This document shows positions 24,871 to 37,900 of a DNA stretch of 64,000 nucleotides, piece by piece. The notes under the pieces were generated by a model. The model searched no databases and had not been told where the DNA came from. It saw only the letters and a list, made by a program, of their open reading frames with translations. Source of the DNA: Toxonevra muliebris (Eukaryota > Arthropoda > Insecta > Diptera > Pallopteridae); the NCBI GenBank assembly GCA_963691655.1, contig OY829327.1, positions 54,076,079-54,140,078 on the forward strand, given 5' to 3'. The position numbers and the translations under genes are program-made. Position 1 is the stretch's first letter; each line of letters begins with the position of its first letter.

Positions 24871-27870
24871 TATCAATCTTCCTGGAACTTTAAATAATAC
24901 TATTGAAAATCGTCAATGAACCTTGGATTTTTCCAAAATTATTAAAATCCCACCAAATTAGTGAACATTTGTTAGTACATATAATTAGTTTTGAAGTAAA
25001 ATGTAAAAGAAAATATTACTATTAAATCTCTAGGATTTCAAGGTCTATTTCCAAGTGCATCGCTTATAATTTTTAGTTAATACATAATTTTGTACTTGCA
25101 CTTGTTTTTTAACTCTAACGTATATATATTAAAGAAATTATAAATTGTGGATATTGTGAGATCATTGAGAGGATCGAATTTGGATACACTTTCTCTTATG
25201 TCTCCGCCCCTTGCCTCCCGATGCTGATCATTTACTTAATATTAAAGCTGAATGAGAAAAAAAAAAAACTTTGCAACTAAAAATTCACATTTATGATTGG
25301 TTAAAGCAAACAGTGGCATACTATTTTGTTGAACGCCATTTTATTGGAAATCGAATACATGCACACGCATGGACGTAGACAGGGTCTCTGCCTGGAGGGA
25401 ACAAATATTGAAACAATTTACATTAAATAATTATTCTGAAGATTGTCTTGCTAATACTAGGCTACTATAGTCCATTGAGGACCTAGATCGAGCTTCTCGC
25501 AATTATGCAATCGTTATGCTAAATCCAAACGGTGATGTGTAAAGCTTTCTTATAAGTAATTTTTACTCTAGGAGGCTTGCCATTGCCAGCCATGAGTTGG
25601 TGCCATGCAGAAGTCTAGCTTGTTACATAAAAATATAATTGAGCCGATCATCTGTTATTGACGTTCGCAACTGAACTTTTATCAAGTAGAATAATTTTCA
25701 AAACTAAAATAATAATACAAATTGTTTATAAAAATGAATGAAAAATTAACTTTACACTAGCTAAAGAAAATCTGTAAACATTTCAAATAGCCTCAGGGGC
25801 CTTTTGGCCTCCCCTTCGTATACCCATGTGCATTGATTTCCTTTTGATTTCTTCTGCAAATTTTTTTTGTCCCACGCAAAAAACAACTTTTTGTATGCTG
25901 AACAATCGCACCCAAGATCGTAGTTGAAAAACATGAAATATCGATGTGATCATGTGATCTGTCGTGATACTGTATTTCTAATAACTAATCGAGGTTGTAC
26001 TGCTGCGGGTAGTGTGAGTGTAGTGTATAAAGTAGGTAAACTTTAGCTTTAACCAATCCCGCTGCATTCATGGATGTGTGTATCTTATAAGTGTATATAA
26101 GTAAAAAAAAAAAAACATTTATAGATAGAAAATTATTTCGTTCGTTCGTTTGTTCATTCGTTTTTTATATACTTATTTCTTTATTTCTTCACAAAAAAAA
26201 TTCATGCGACTTTTTATTGCTCATGATGATCGCCGTGGCCGTCGATGCCGCCACTGATGATCTGCCCACATTTTGTTGTTTGAAATTGTTGTTGATTTCG
26301 TTTTTGTTGTTCGTTCTCTGCTCGGTGCTCAGTGGCCCATTGGTGCGCTAAATGGAAAGAAATCTTGTAGACAATGTCTACTATAAATTGTTGTTTTTTT
26401 TTTTTTTTTTGTGGCACAATAATTTGCCTGCCTTACATCTACATACCCGCTAAAGTTCAAATCGTTTGCCATTTTAGCTAAAAGTTGAAACGACCGTACG
26501 TTGGCGTTTTGTGTGTGTGTTGAATTGACATTAATTAAAGAATATGTTAAAGTTTTGTGGGTATAGTTTCTTCTACCATTTTAATTGTATGTCGGAACAA
26601 TAGTGAATTTATTTCAAATGCCTTGATTCTACTATTTTCATTTAAATACTAAAAAAAATTCTTTTTTTATATGTGCGAGTATATGTAATACCGTAGTATG
26701 TATATATTGAGATTTAATTATTAAGATTTTACTGAAATATTAATCAAGATTTAGTTATTAACCTTATCAAACGTTTTCTCTAGTAATTGGACAGTTTAAC
26801 ATGTGAAATATACAGTACTCCACCATAGAAGATTAGAAAAACTATATATTTTCTCTAATGGACAGTAAATTTAAACGGTTTTGAAAATTTAAACGGTTCA
26901 GAATCCCTGCTTCAGGATCATCATAAAGAATAGACTCGAAAAACGTAATTTCCTCCATTTTCTCCTACCATAGACCATGTCTTCCACAATATGTTATTGT
27001 ATCAAAACTTTATTGGTTTTAATGATATAAAAAATTAGAACTAGTGACACGAGTTCGCTCTTTAATTATCAATATTATCGATAAATAGCGACTGAACGAT
27101 AATTTTCAATAATTCCAAAAACCATTACATGGAGTGTGAAAATTACCATATTGGCAAGATCGTTTCTATCACTTTCTTTCTTTCTCCTTTCATTATTTCT
27201 TTCTTAGCGCTTTAAAGGGTTGGATCTTCTGCATATTAAAAGCTTTTACCAATTTGGATATTTGAGAATATGTAAATGTAAAGCTAAATTTATAGCTCGT
27301 AAGGTTATAAGTTTAAGTTTTTTCTAGGTACTAGGTTTAGTTAGGTGAAAATTTCTACTACTCCTCGGACGACTAGATAAATTATCGACAACTTTTCTCA
27401 ATGATATTCCCATCTCTAATTAAAACGACAAACTTTGTTGTGACAATGTCACAGTGGAAATTTAGGTTTTTCAGGCTCCCCTTTGCGACCACCTAGGGTT
27501 GATGCTGAAGGTAGCGGAAAGAGGAAAAATTGTGTGATTACAATGCGGACGCACGAGAGTGTATTTTGTTGAAATCCTGAATTTCAAATTTAGTTGGAAA
27601 CACGCCAAAAAAAAAAAAAAATTCATTGAAAATCGAATTTCGTTTTTAACAGATTATAAATTTGGGGAGAAAAAAGAATTTTTGTGCGTGTTTTGTGAAA
27701 ATAAAATTAAAATATGCCTTTCAATTGGATTTGGAAAGCAAAAATTTATATAGCAATTATGAATGACACTGTGCAATAAATTCAAAGTTATGGAATTTGT
27801 CTACATAAGTTGAAAGTATGCATATACAGTAACAAAATTCCTGCATGATTTTGTAAAGTAAGCTCGAATT
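24871..27870. other. non-coding, nothing recognised
   Basis: AT-rich. A short less AT-rich patch at 26220-26345 has open frames on both strands but no recognisable protein, splice context or conserved motif. Confidence 0.45.
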
Positions 27871-27874
27871 TTGG

Positions 27875-28255
27875 TTTCATGCGGGCCTAAAGTTTACCCA
27901 TTTCTAACATTTTAAGTATAATAAACCATAACAGAACTTGTTAAGTTTGCATCTGAGATTGTTTGTGTGTTCAGCAAACTATAGTATAATTTTCCGTAAA
28001 ACATTTTTTTTAGAATATGTTAACTCATTAGGTCCCTTACTTATGGGCCGTTTCCGCTCTTTTTGGAAGAAGGCACTTTTTGACCAATTAAGAAGGTTGA
28101 TAGAGGATTAATACATTTTAGAAATATATTGCGCATAAAATTTTACTATGGGTCACTGAACAACAAAAATCTGTAAACTTGGTTTAGAATAAATAATCAC
28201 TAAACTAAAAATGTTTAAAATTTTCACTTCTGATACTCAGTGAGCAAACTAAAAA
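27875..28255. repeat. detached arm of the 33.8-35.0 kb TIR-like element
   Basis: It starts GGGCCTAAAGTTTACCCATT and runs to a block containing TTCACTTCTGATACTCAGTG. This is the reverse complement of about 34590-34980 (for example CACTGAGTATCAGAGGTGAA near 34617), with indels. The first 60 bases also match the left end of that element near 33852 in the same orientation. It therefore looks like a solo or internally deleted copy. Confidence 0.65.
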
Positions 28256-29600
28256 TATGTTTTACATTCATTATAAGCTTAATTATGCTAAGAATTAATT
28301 TTTTTCCCAGGTCATTCGGTTTAACTTGTAACACATTTGGTTTCAATTTGTTGCTTGCAACGAAAAAATTTTTTATCTTAATACAATATTCAACTTCAAT
28401 TGCTTATGCCGAGTTTGTAAATTATATCATGGATTGAACAGAATATTTAAACAAATATATGAAAAATGAAATGAAAGTAATGCGACATTACTATGTTTAC
28501 CTTAATTCAAAATTAATAAGGATTTTTAGCAAAACGAAAAATATAAATTTTTTTGGTAAAATACTTTGAAAATCGTTTTTTCCTCGGTTTTCGTTGAATA
28601 TCGCAAAAGTGGATCAATTTAAGGCTTTGTCGTGTTGTGAGACCCTAGTTTATATTCAAAAACAAACATTTTTTCTCACATATCTACATCCGATTTCTAC
28701 TCCAAATGTCAGTTTTTCAATAAACTTACAAATTTGGCCAAAGAAGACCCAGAAGACAAAGAAGATCCAGAGGAAGAGATATGATTTTGCAGCGTTAGGC
28801 AAAAGTTTTCCTTACACCTTTTCCTATAATAGATTCTCAGACTTAAACGTCGAGAAATGCTCGGTTATATCTTAAAAACGCAGAAAACGCCCGACCGAGG
28901 CTTTTGGCAAAATCTTATATAAGATTTTTATTGTTAGGCTAAGTACTTTTCAGCTACCATAGTAGTTACGCTGGATCCGAAATGGTGTTGCACAGTGTTA
29001 TTATTTATTTGCTAGTGAAACATTATTATGAGCAATTTATAGAAAATTGTAACATTTCTACCTTAATTCTATAGCAGTCATTAATCAATAAGATTTGATT
29101 TGGTTGGTAATAACAAGACATTTCGAAGGAAAATCTAGCACTAAATCCTTCGATTTTCTTGAATAGTATATTTATCGATTTAGGCAATAAAAAAGTAAAC
29201 GATTTTTTTGGACGTTCTAATTCAGGACACCCCCATAAAGTTTTAAATTCTAGCATTAATAAATATATTGATCGAAAGTTTTACAGCAAATCTTAGAAAT
29301 TCACTAGATTTGTAGACCAATTCTATTCATATTGTAACGTTCCGTTAATTGGTTCATTATGTGACCATCTAAATATACGAACAGCCATTGTTGCTACTGA
29401 GTCTGCCTGCCAAGAGCTGATAACATTTTAGTAATTAAGATTACAATTTAAACAAAGAATAAAGCACTAAATTCACTAATTTGTATTTGATATTTTTCCG
29501 TGATTAATTTTCCTAAATATGTTCATTATTTCATATGTAGGAGCACAATAATCTTATATATTCTTTCATTCAAAAATTCGTGCGGATATAAATAAATTTC
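28256..29600. other. non-coding, nothing recognised
   Basis: AT-rich with no supported gene or element end. Confidence 0.45.
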
Positions 29601-31136
29601 CCGAATGGGGATCAAATTTGCCCCACAAATCAATGAAATATTCATTCGTATCCAATGAATCGGTGGTAGTACATGAATTCCACTCGCAGATCTACACAAA
29701 AACACACAGATATGCACACACACAGCTAAATCTGTGTATGTGTGTGTATGTCTGTCTGTTCACATTTCGATACACATGCATATCTAAAACGTTAAAGTTG
29801 TATACGAAAGATGAAATTCATTTTCAAGTTCATTCATTACTCAAATACCAATAAGCCTCATACGAAAAATTCACCACCACCACTACCATCGCCTATACAT
29901 ACGTACATACATATATACTCTATACATTCATATACAGTTGTACACATATATATAGCAGTAACATAAACATCAACATCCACCAACAGCAATTGCTGCAATA
30001 GCAACAACAACAACAATCAACGTCGACATCGACAAACAACTTCCACACAAAACACAAACTTCAGTTGTAAAACGGATGTCGAAGGTAAAAGAGGTGCGGA
30101 TAATCAAACGGACGAATAAAACACAAGAAACAAAAAAACAAGCAAAAGAGAATATTATTACCAACTACGACAAAGCGTAGAACGCATACAACAAAATAAG
30201 AATAAGAAAACGAGTGAGAAACGATCGTGTTGTGAAAGGAAGAAAATCCATAACGTTGCAGCAATTTGCTTGTGATATAAAGGAGCAATTTGCTAATGGA
30301 AAAGTTCCTTTGGAAGATCGATCGATCGATCACTCGCTGACGTGCACGCGATCAAGTGAAAATAATTGAAGTGATCTGTTTTTACGTAAAACGAAGGATA
30401 AATTAAGTGATCTTCGCCATATTTTCATATGAATATTAAGTGACGCATTTAAATAAAAAAATATTAATTAAAAAAAAAATAATTATTTTTTTTTTATAAA
30501 TATCTAATGTAGTATATATATACTAGTTGCACAACAAATATGAATACTCTGAAATACTACTATAAAAACCTGCAAGTTTGTTTAAAAACGCATTGGGGTA
30601 TTGCAACTGCCAAGTCGCAATTATCACCACTTCAAATTGAATAAATTGTAGAATAGTTCGCTCGCAATAATTTATTTTAATGAGAAAACAAAAAGCCGTC
30701 GGTCGAAACTGCAAACATTGCTGCATATGAATTACTTAATTTTTTTCAAAAAAAAAGATTTTAATAAAAAAAATCATTAAGTTAAACCCGCATTGAATAT
30801 TCTCGAGTATTATGCATTCGGGTGTCGTGTGCAAAAATTAAAATCATTAAATATCAATGAAGTTAAATTTTAATACAACTGCAAGCACTACCAGCATTTT
30901 TTCGTTGCTGACAATTGATAGAAAATATTCTTTCGAGTGCGGTCCAGCAGCAACAGCATCAAGAAAGAAAGAGCCTCAACTCATATCTCCCTTGCTCTCT
31001 TATACCACAAACTCTAATCTATATACAACTAATTTAATTAAACATTTCTAAACATTAGCAAAAAGTCAATGACGACGAGGATTTTTATAAATTTGACAAT
31101 TTCAATTATTTTGGAAGATCCAAAAAAGAAGAAGAC
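29601..31136 (+). promoter_or_regulatory. pnt: probable promoter and 5' leader of pointed P1
   Basis: Composition changes from AT-rich DNA to CAA/ACA-rich, leader-like sequence from about 29860, continuing to the P1 start codon. TCAGTT at 30061-30066 fits a fly initiator. AGAGG 27-31 bases downstream of its A is a four-of-five match to the DPE, so a TATA-less start at about 30063 is possible but unproven. The leader would be about 1.1 kb, consistent with the long leaders of fly developmental regulators. Two upstream ORFs are annotated separately. A further intron in the leader cannot be excluded. Confidence 0.4.
30857..31051 (+). other. upstream ORF 1 in pointed P1 leader (64 codons)
   Basis: ATG in the context ATCAATGA, then 64 codons ending TAA, 85 bases before the main start. 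The peptide (start MKLNFNTTAST) resembles no family I know. If the leader is continuous here it would reduce initiation at the pointed ATG. Confidence 0.35.
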
Positions 31137-31158
31137 ATGCCGCCCTCTTCGTTTTTAG
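31069..31158 (+). other. upstream ORF 2 overlapping the pointed P1 start
   Basis: ATG at 31069 in the context AGTCAATGA opens 30 codons ending TAG at 31156-31158, 22 bases inside the pointed coding region and in another frame. Ribosomes using it would pass the pointed start, so leaky scanning would be needed for P1 synthesis. Whether it is translated is unknown. Confidence 0.4.
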
Positions 31159-31944
31159 TACGTTCCACCAACATAAGCACAACACCAGCAACTATAGCAA
31201 AACCGAAAACGGCATCATCGTCAGCGACAGCGTCAGCGTTAGCCTCATCGAAATCGATATTAAAAAATATAGCAACACAACAAAAATATACTAATCAAAA
31301 TAATAATTGTCAAACTGTGCAAAATTATAATCACATAAGTACAACGATACCAACAACAGCAACAACAAAAACAATACAAACAGATCAATCACAATTGCAC
31401 AATATGGTCTTGCAAAGTTATGAAAATTATGCAACATATCATTTGCCACATCAGCATCAATACCATCAGATGCAATCACAGCAATCAGAACAATCAAGTG
31501 CTGCACATGCGCAACTCAGTAATCAACAATTACTGCATCATAACACTGTCCAACATTCGCAGCACAGTCATCATAGCCACCACCACCAGCACCAACAGCA
31601 TCAGCAACAGCAACAACATCAGCTGCACCAGCAACACCAACCACAACAACAATCACAGCAACGTTTATCTGGTGGCAGCACTGGTAGTGCATCATCATCT
31701 TCATCCGCCTCCTCCATTTCAATATCAACGACGGCCGGGTCCGTTGCTGCTATATCCGCTGTTGCTGCTGCTTCTGCTATTGGAATTGGCAGCACTAACA
31801 CGAGTAGCAACAATTCTACAGCATCATCTCTTGGTTTAGGATATTTTAATGATATTGCCGCTTTCGTTGGCGATTTTGCGCCATCACATCATCCTACAGC
31901 AAACTCATATTACACCGATATCGATGCAAATTTCTTTAGTCAAG
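31137..31944 (+). CDS. pnt: pointed P1-specific first coding exon
   Basis: Encodes residues 1-269 plus the first base of codon 270. It ends CAAG at the donor GTAATT. The start ATG (GACATGCCG) is chosen because the peptide opens MPPSSFLV, like the Drosophila P1 N-terminus, and a stop lies upstream in frame. It is rich in Ser, Ala, Thr, His and Gln; CAG/CAA tracts near 31580-31660 encode the His/Gln run. Confidence 0.85.
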
Positions 31945-34900
31945 GTAATTAACTATACGATGAAGGATCGATCATTCAAAAAATAGCCACGAAATGATTT
32001 CATCATCACTATAAAAATGTTGCAGAAGAGAAAACGCTTTCGCGTGTCTTGTGACTTCTTTTATATGAAGTTAAAATTTAACCCATAATTTTGATAGGCG
32101 AAACTTATAAAGCTTACGTTCAAATTTTCGATTTAACCTAAGCTAACATAAATTTTTATTTTTTTCTATTTCCAAATGTATCTAATATGTAAATAGTTCA
32201 GGACTCAAGAATTATACAAAAAATATTAAATATTTTAAATGGTTGTATGCAAAGTAACCGTGCAACAAAATATACATATATACTCGTGCAAAAAAATCAT
32301 GATCAAATATTACAAAAACATTATTTTATTAGTTGTTATAAATTAAGAACAGAGAGACTTGAAAAAAAACTTTTGCACAAATTTGCTTATTTTTCCATAC
32401 GTTTTTCTTTGAAAGTTTATTCAGCTGTGCTCTGTGAAAATTGTATGGAGACCTGCTAAGTTACAAATTCCACGAGAAGTTTGCTGTTTTATCTAGATAA
32501 ATTTACTATTTCAAATGCAAAATAAATATCTTTACTATTTTTGTTAATTTTTATTAACTCTTCCATAAAAAGGAATGTCCGTTTCCATCCGAGCCCTTTT
32601 AGTCAGGTAAATCATAACAATTTAAATTATGAAAAGCAGTTTTAAGCCAGCATATGGTACGCTTAAATTTCATTAGGAAGCACAGATGAAGAATAATATT
32701 TTATATGGAACTATTTATTCTACAAAATTATAATTAAGAAGCAAATATTATCTGTAAGTTCTTAGTATTAATTAAAAACGTAAAAATACAGTATAAAGTT
32801 TTTATTAATTAATATTTTAATTTTCTCCATATTACTTCGTGCGTACATCAATGCCAGCATATATAACAATATTAAATAGTTATTATTTGTCAATAAATTT
32901 TAAAAATATATTTTTGATGAATTTGCGAATGGTTTACAAATGGGTTAATCTGCCACATAATTTGTAAATCAAAAATCTATTAATGTCTTTTGATTCTCTA
33001 ATGACAAGCAATACATCCCTCCCAATCAAATATGATCCTTACATAAGGCTTGAATTTAGATTACAATTTATGTGTAAGATCTGAAGCACCTAGTTTCAAA
33101 TGAGTTCAATTAAAGGACAACCTCTTAAACGTTTTAAATTTCAATATATATTTACAAGAAAAGAGAGAAACCTCATTCTCAGACAATTAATTTATTCGTG
33201 ACTATAAATAAATTAAGGACCTAATGTCAAAACGTGATATCCAACATTTTCAAAATTTTACTGTAGAGCAAAAAAAAACGTTCGCATTTCCCTATTCCGC
33301 ACTTACCGAAGAGCGATTTTCGCATAATTATTTTAAAAAAAAGTAATCAAAATTTTTAAAATCTGATAGCTCCAAACTGACGGTGTGATTTTAGAGAACC
33401 AAAAACAAAAACGCATTGGGGAAAAGTGTTAGATATCACTTTTTGACCGCAAGCCCTTCAAATGTAAAAGGATTTCTTATATTTTTACCCTATCAATTTG
33501 CTTGAAATGTAAACAAGTAGCTTGCGGAAAAGTCTGTCACCAATTTTGTTTGCATAATAACTTTGAAAATTTCGGGGAAACCATTTTTTTTATGGGAAAT
33601 TTCGAATCAAAAATTTTTTATGTCTGAATTCTAAAAGGAAAACTAATAAAGATTACTCAAATTTCTTTATTAATTCGATAGTAAAATTGATTTGTATCCA
33701 TTCGATTTGGGTTTCAAAAACCTTTCCACCAAAAATTGGCCAATTTTGCCCTGGTCTCTATTAATATTAATCACTATTAATATTTTTTTTCGAATTGGTT
33801 TAAATTTGTTCTAATCCGATTTCTATTAATCTATAACGCAGTGTAATTCACGTGGGCCTAAGGTTTGCGCATTTCGAACAGATTAAGTATAATAAACCAT
33901 AAGATAACTTGTTCATAAGACAACTTGCTCCCTATGACTCATTGTGATGAACTTCCGGTACCATATTTACCACAACAAAGACTACCAACCTCCAATAATA
34001 TTGAGTGTTCAGAAATTGGTGAAACATTATATCCATCTTTTTGACCAAAATTAATGTCACTAGAACATCTGAATGCTGTTGTCCGAAAACTGGAACTATC
34101 TAAATCCAAAGCGGAAATTTTGATGCATTTAAAGATTTAGTCTTTTAATTTATTAGAACCTGGAGTAAACGTTACTAGTTCCTGAAGACGCCAGTTTGCA
34201 TTTATCTATATTTTACTGCTAATGCAGGTAACTCATTTGTTTATTGTAATGATATTGAAGGTTTAATGACTGAAATGAATATACAATATTCCGCTGATGA
34301 ATGGCGTCTATTTATTGACTCATCCAACAGAAGATTGAAAACCGTACTTCTTTACTTTGATAACACCAAGGCATTGATTCCGATAGCATATTGAAACGGC
34401 ATGAAAGAAAACTATTAACCATGAAATTAAATATGAAGTACATAAATGGCGCATTTGTTGTAATGTGAAAGTGATTGTTTTTCTCACAGGTATTTGTATT
34501 TATTGGAAAATGTCAAATAAATTCTACAAATTGCATTAATTTAATTAATTAGTGTTTATTTTGCAATGTATAATAAGTTTTCAGTTTAGAAAATACTTTT
34601 AAAGACACATTTGCTCACTGAGTATCAGAGGTGAAAATTTTACTCATTTTTAATTTAGTGGTTATTTATTTTAAAACCAAGTTTAGAGATTTTTGTCATT
34701 CAGTGACCTACAGTAAAATTTGATGGGCAACATATTTATTCAACATATTAACCCTCTATCAACCCTTGTTAAGGGTTAAAAAAGTAACTTTTTCGTTAAC
34801 GGCAAAAATTACCCATTTTGGTGGGCGCCAAAGGGTTAATATGTTGGAGGAAAATATTCCACGGAAAATTCTACTATAACTTTCCGCGCATATAAACAAT

Positions 34901-37900
34901 ATTTGATGCAAAACTAACAAGTTTTCTTATGGTTTAATATTCTTAATCTGTTAGAAATGGGGAAATTTGATATAAACTTTTAAACGCAGAGACCTGTATA
35001 ATATTTTTCCCCAAGCTTTATCAGAATCCATTTTCAGAACCTTGTTATGGGTCAAAAATTGATTTTTGACGGTTAGTGTAATTTTCGTATTGATCTACTT
35101 ATTTAGTAACGTTTGATCGCTGATGATGACAACTGGATGCTTTTTTTTAGCCAATTGTTCTGAAACTTTCAGAAACTATGTTTTTAAAGATAACAATGAT
35201 GTGTGCAAAAATTTAAGCTATTTCGAAGTAAAATAAGGGTACCTCCCATAGAAGTTTACCACTTTTTGGGGATATACATTGTTGTTGTTTTAACTGCAAA
35301 CGTTCATTAAGCATGTTAAATTTTACATAAAAATTAGACATGAACTAAAGTTATGACTTTGAAAAATGAACCATTATATTTAATTTTCATTCTCTCTTAA
35401 AAAATAGAAATTTAATTGGACCAAGCCAAAATTGTTTCAAAAGACCAAATAATAATACTTTACTGAAGTCAGAGTAATTATTGGCTAAAGAACTATACAG
35501 ATTTTATAAATATCTACTTGAATAGGCTGAAAACGTATTTTCTCATTTTTCGGTTGGGTTTAAAATAACTTAACCTATCACTTGAATTGGTTTTTCTGGG
35601 GTCAGTATATTCGGAAACAAAATAATAAGCGAAACTATTAAAAAAGACACAAACTTATTGCATTAGGTGATTGAAAGTTGGGAAGGGTTTTCAAGCTTTT
35701 TGTTGCCAAAATTATATGAAAGTTATGACATCACTTACCACCCACATCTTTATTATGCTTCATCGAGCGACATCAGTTTCAATTTGATCAGTTTTCCAAA
35801 ATCGAAATCTGCACACTATTATTAGTTAGTAAGTCCTAGGTGGTGATATAGTCCTAAAGATGGTAAACCACTTTTCTACTCTCTGAAACATAGTCAGACT
35901 TTATAGAAGTTCATTTGAAAATAAATAGTTAAATCAAACTGAAATTTAATGCTTATTTTAGCCAATTTGATCTGGTGGTTTGACCAAAAAATTTCATAAT
36001 CTACTAATAACATAATGTATGGATATGGATTTATCAAGTCAAGTCAAAAATCCAAAAATTGAAGAAAAAGCGTCAACGGATTTTTGTCTTGTGTTGCTAT
36101 AACAGAAGTACAATTGTTCAACCTTTAATAAAGGACAAACATTCGGGCAAAAGCAGTATAAAGGTCTAAATATCGAAGATTTTTTGTTTTAATTTGAATA
36201 ACATTCTTCTAAATCATGTTTTCTCAAATTTAATATTACCCAATTTTCAATAATAATTCTTCCCCTGGGTATAGCATAACCACAAGGCAGTGATACTTCC
36301 GACTTTAAAAAACTATGATCTAAATGGTACTTATAATTATTATTATAAGTATTAAACAACATCATTCTACAGTTAGAAGGGGTTTTTATAGTTTTGTGAA
36401 AACAAGGCAAAACAACACAACAGACGTTGTGCTGGACTATAAAATTGTGCCACATATCTTTTAAAAAATTTCAAACTTATCAAAACCAACAAGTTTCTGA
36501 AAATAGATTTTGGTACAGTTCCAGCTTTTTAAAAGTATGTACATAAATATATATGACTTATTTTTACAGGGGTGTGGTTTATTATTTTGACTATTTTGGT
36601 AAAGTAAAATTTAAATTATGGGGTTAGTTTTGCGTCTTAGAAATTCTAAGAGTTCAGTTGCTTGTTCTTTATACATATTTTCTGGAACATAACACTTTAC
36701 TCCCCTCCATACTTTTTTGTTTTTTTTTTGAGCAGACAAAAGAAATATTCAAGAATATAGCACTTCGACAAGTTTTACGTCCATTGTACTATATCTTGTG
36801 TTCCCTTTTGCAATTCATTAAATCTACCAGATTTATTAATAAATCTTAGCAGATCCTGCGTTGTTTGAGAGCTCAGGTGTTCGTCTCCCTACACTCCAGT
36901 ACCAAATATGCTTACTCTGATCTGGCAGAAAGCGGGGCAGACACTTGATCTTGTCTTGGTTTTTTTTGAAGAAATTGTCTTTTTAATCCAATAGTAGGAC
37001 TCAAAAGGGACGAAAAATGTTCCCCGAAATGTTCCTAGAAACCTCTAGATTAGGCTTTTGTAGAATAAATTAAGAAAACAAACTTTTAAACTATTAAATT
37101 CTCTATTTTACGATGAAAATGTACATTAATGTTTGAAAGTTTCAGTTTTTGTATACTAAAACTGAAATTTTATGCGAAAATAATCTTACTAAATGAATAA
37201 ACTTTTAAAATGCCAGAAAACTTATAATTTTTTTTTTTTTAACTCTATCAAAATCCACTTACAGCCTTGTAATTTTTTTGGATGTTGCATTGTGTTCATG
37301 TAAAAATCAAACTGTTACTAATTTTTTTAATAATTTTTAAAACTACATACAATATATATGATTTCAAGAACGATGTTAGATCTAAATTAATTTGGTCATC
37401 TAATACATATATTACCATATTCAAAGCTATAAAACTCGTTCTACAAAAAAATATAATTAACTTTGGTGAATTCGGTATAAAACTGTAAGCTCCTTTATTC
37501 ATCTACAAATATAACAATAGAGTTTTATATCAGAATAATAATAGTAATACATCACTGAGTTCATAAACTAAGCACAAAATGTCCAAGCAATACCGAGTAC
37601 AACAGTTTCCGCTTAATGAGGCTCACCAGTGCAAAAACAAACGGGTTTTTCACGACTTTTTCTTAGATAAATTGGGCAATGAAAGCAAATGACAAATGAT
37701 ATCAGTTCTTTTATTCACTATTCAAGATTATAAAATCTTTTGTTTTTTTAACATGTGTTGATCAATATAGCTAAATATCTATAAAAAAAAAAATAAGATG
37801 CTTCCATGAGTATGGTCATTGCCGGAACCAGAATTAGCAATTTTACATGTATAGAAACCAAACGGCGGCAGTTAAAAAAAGGTCTAAAATTTTACTATTT

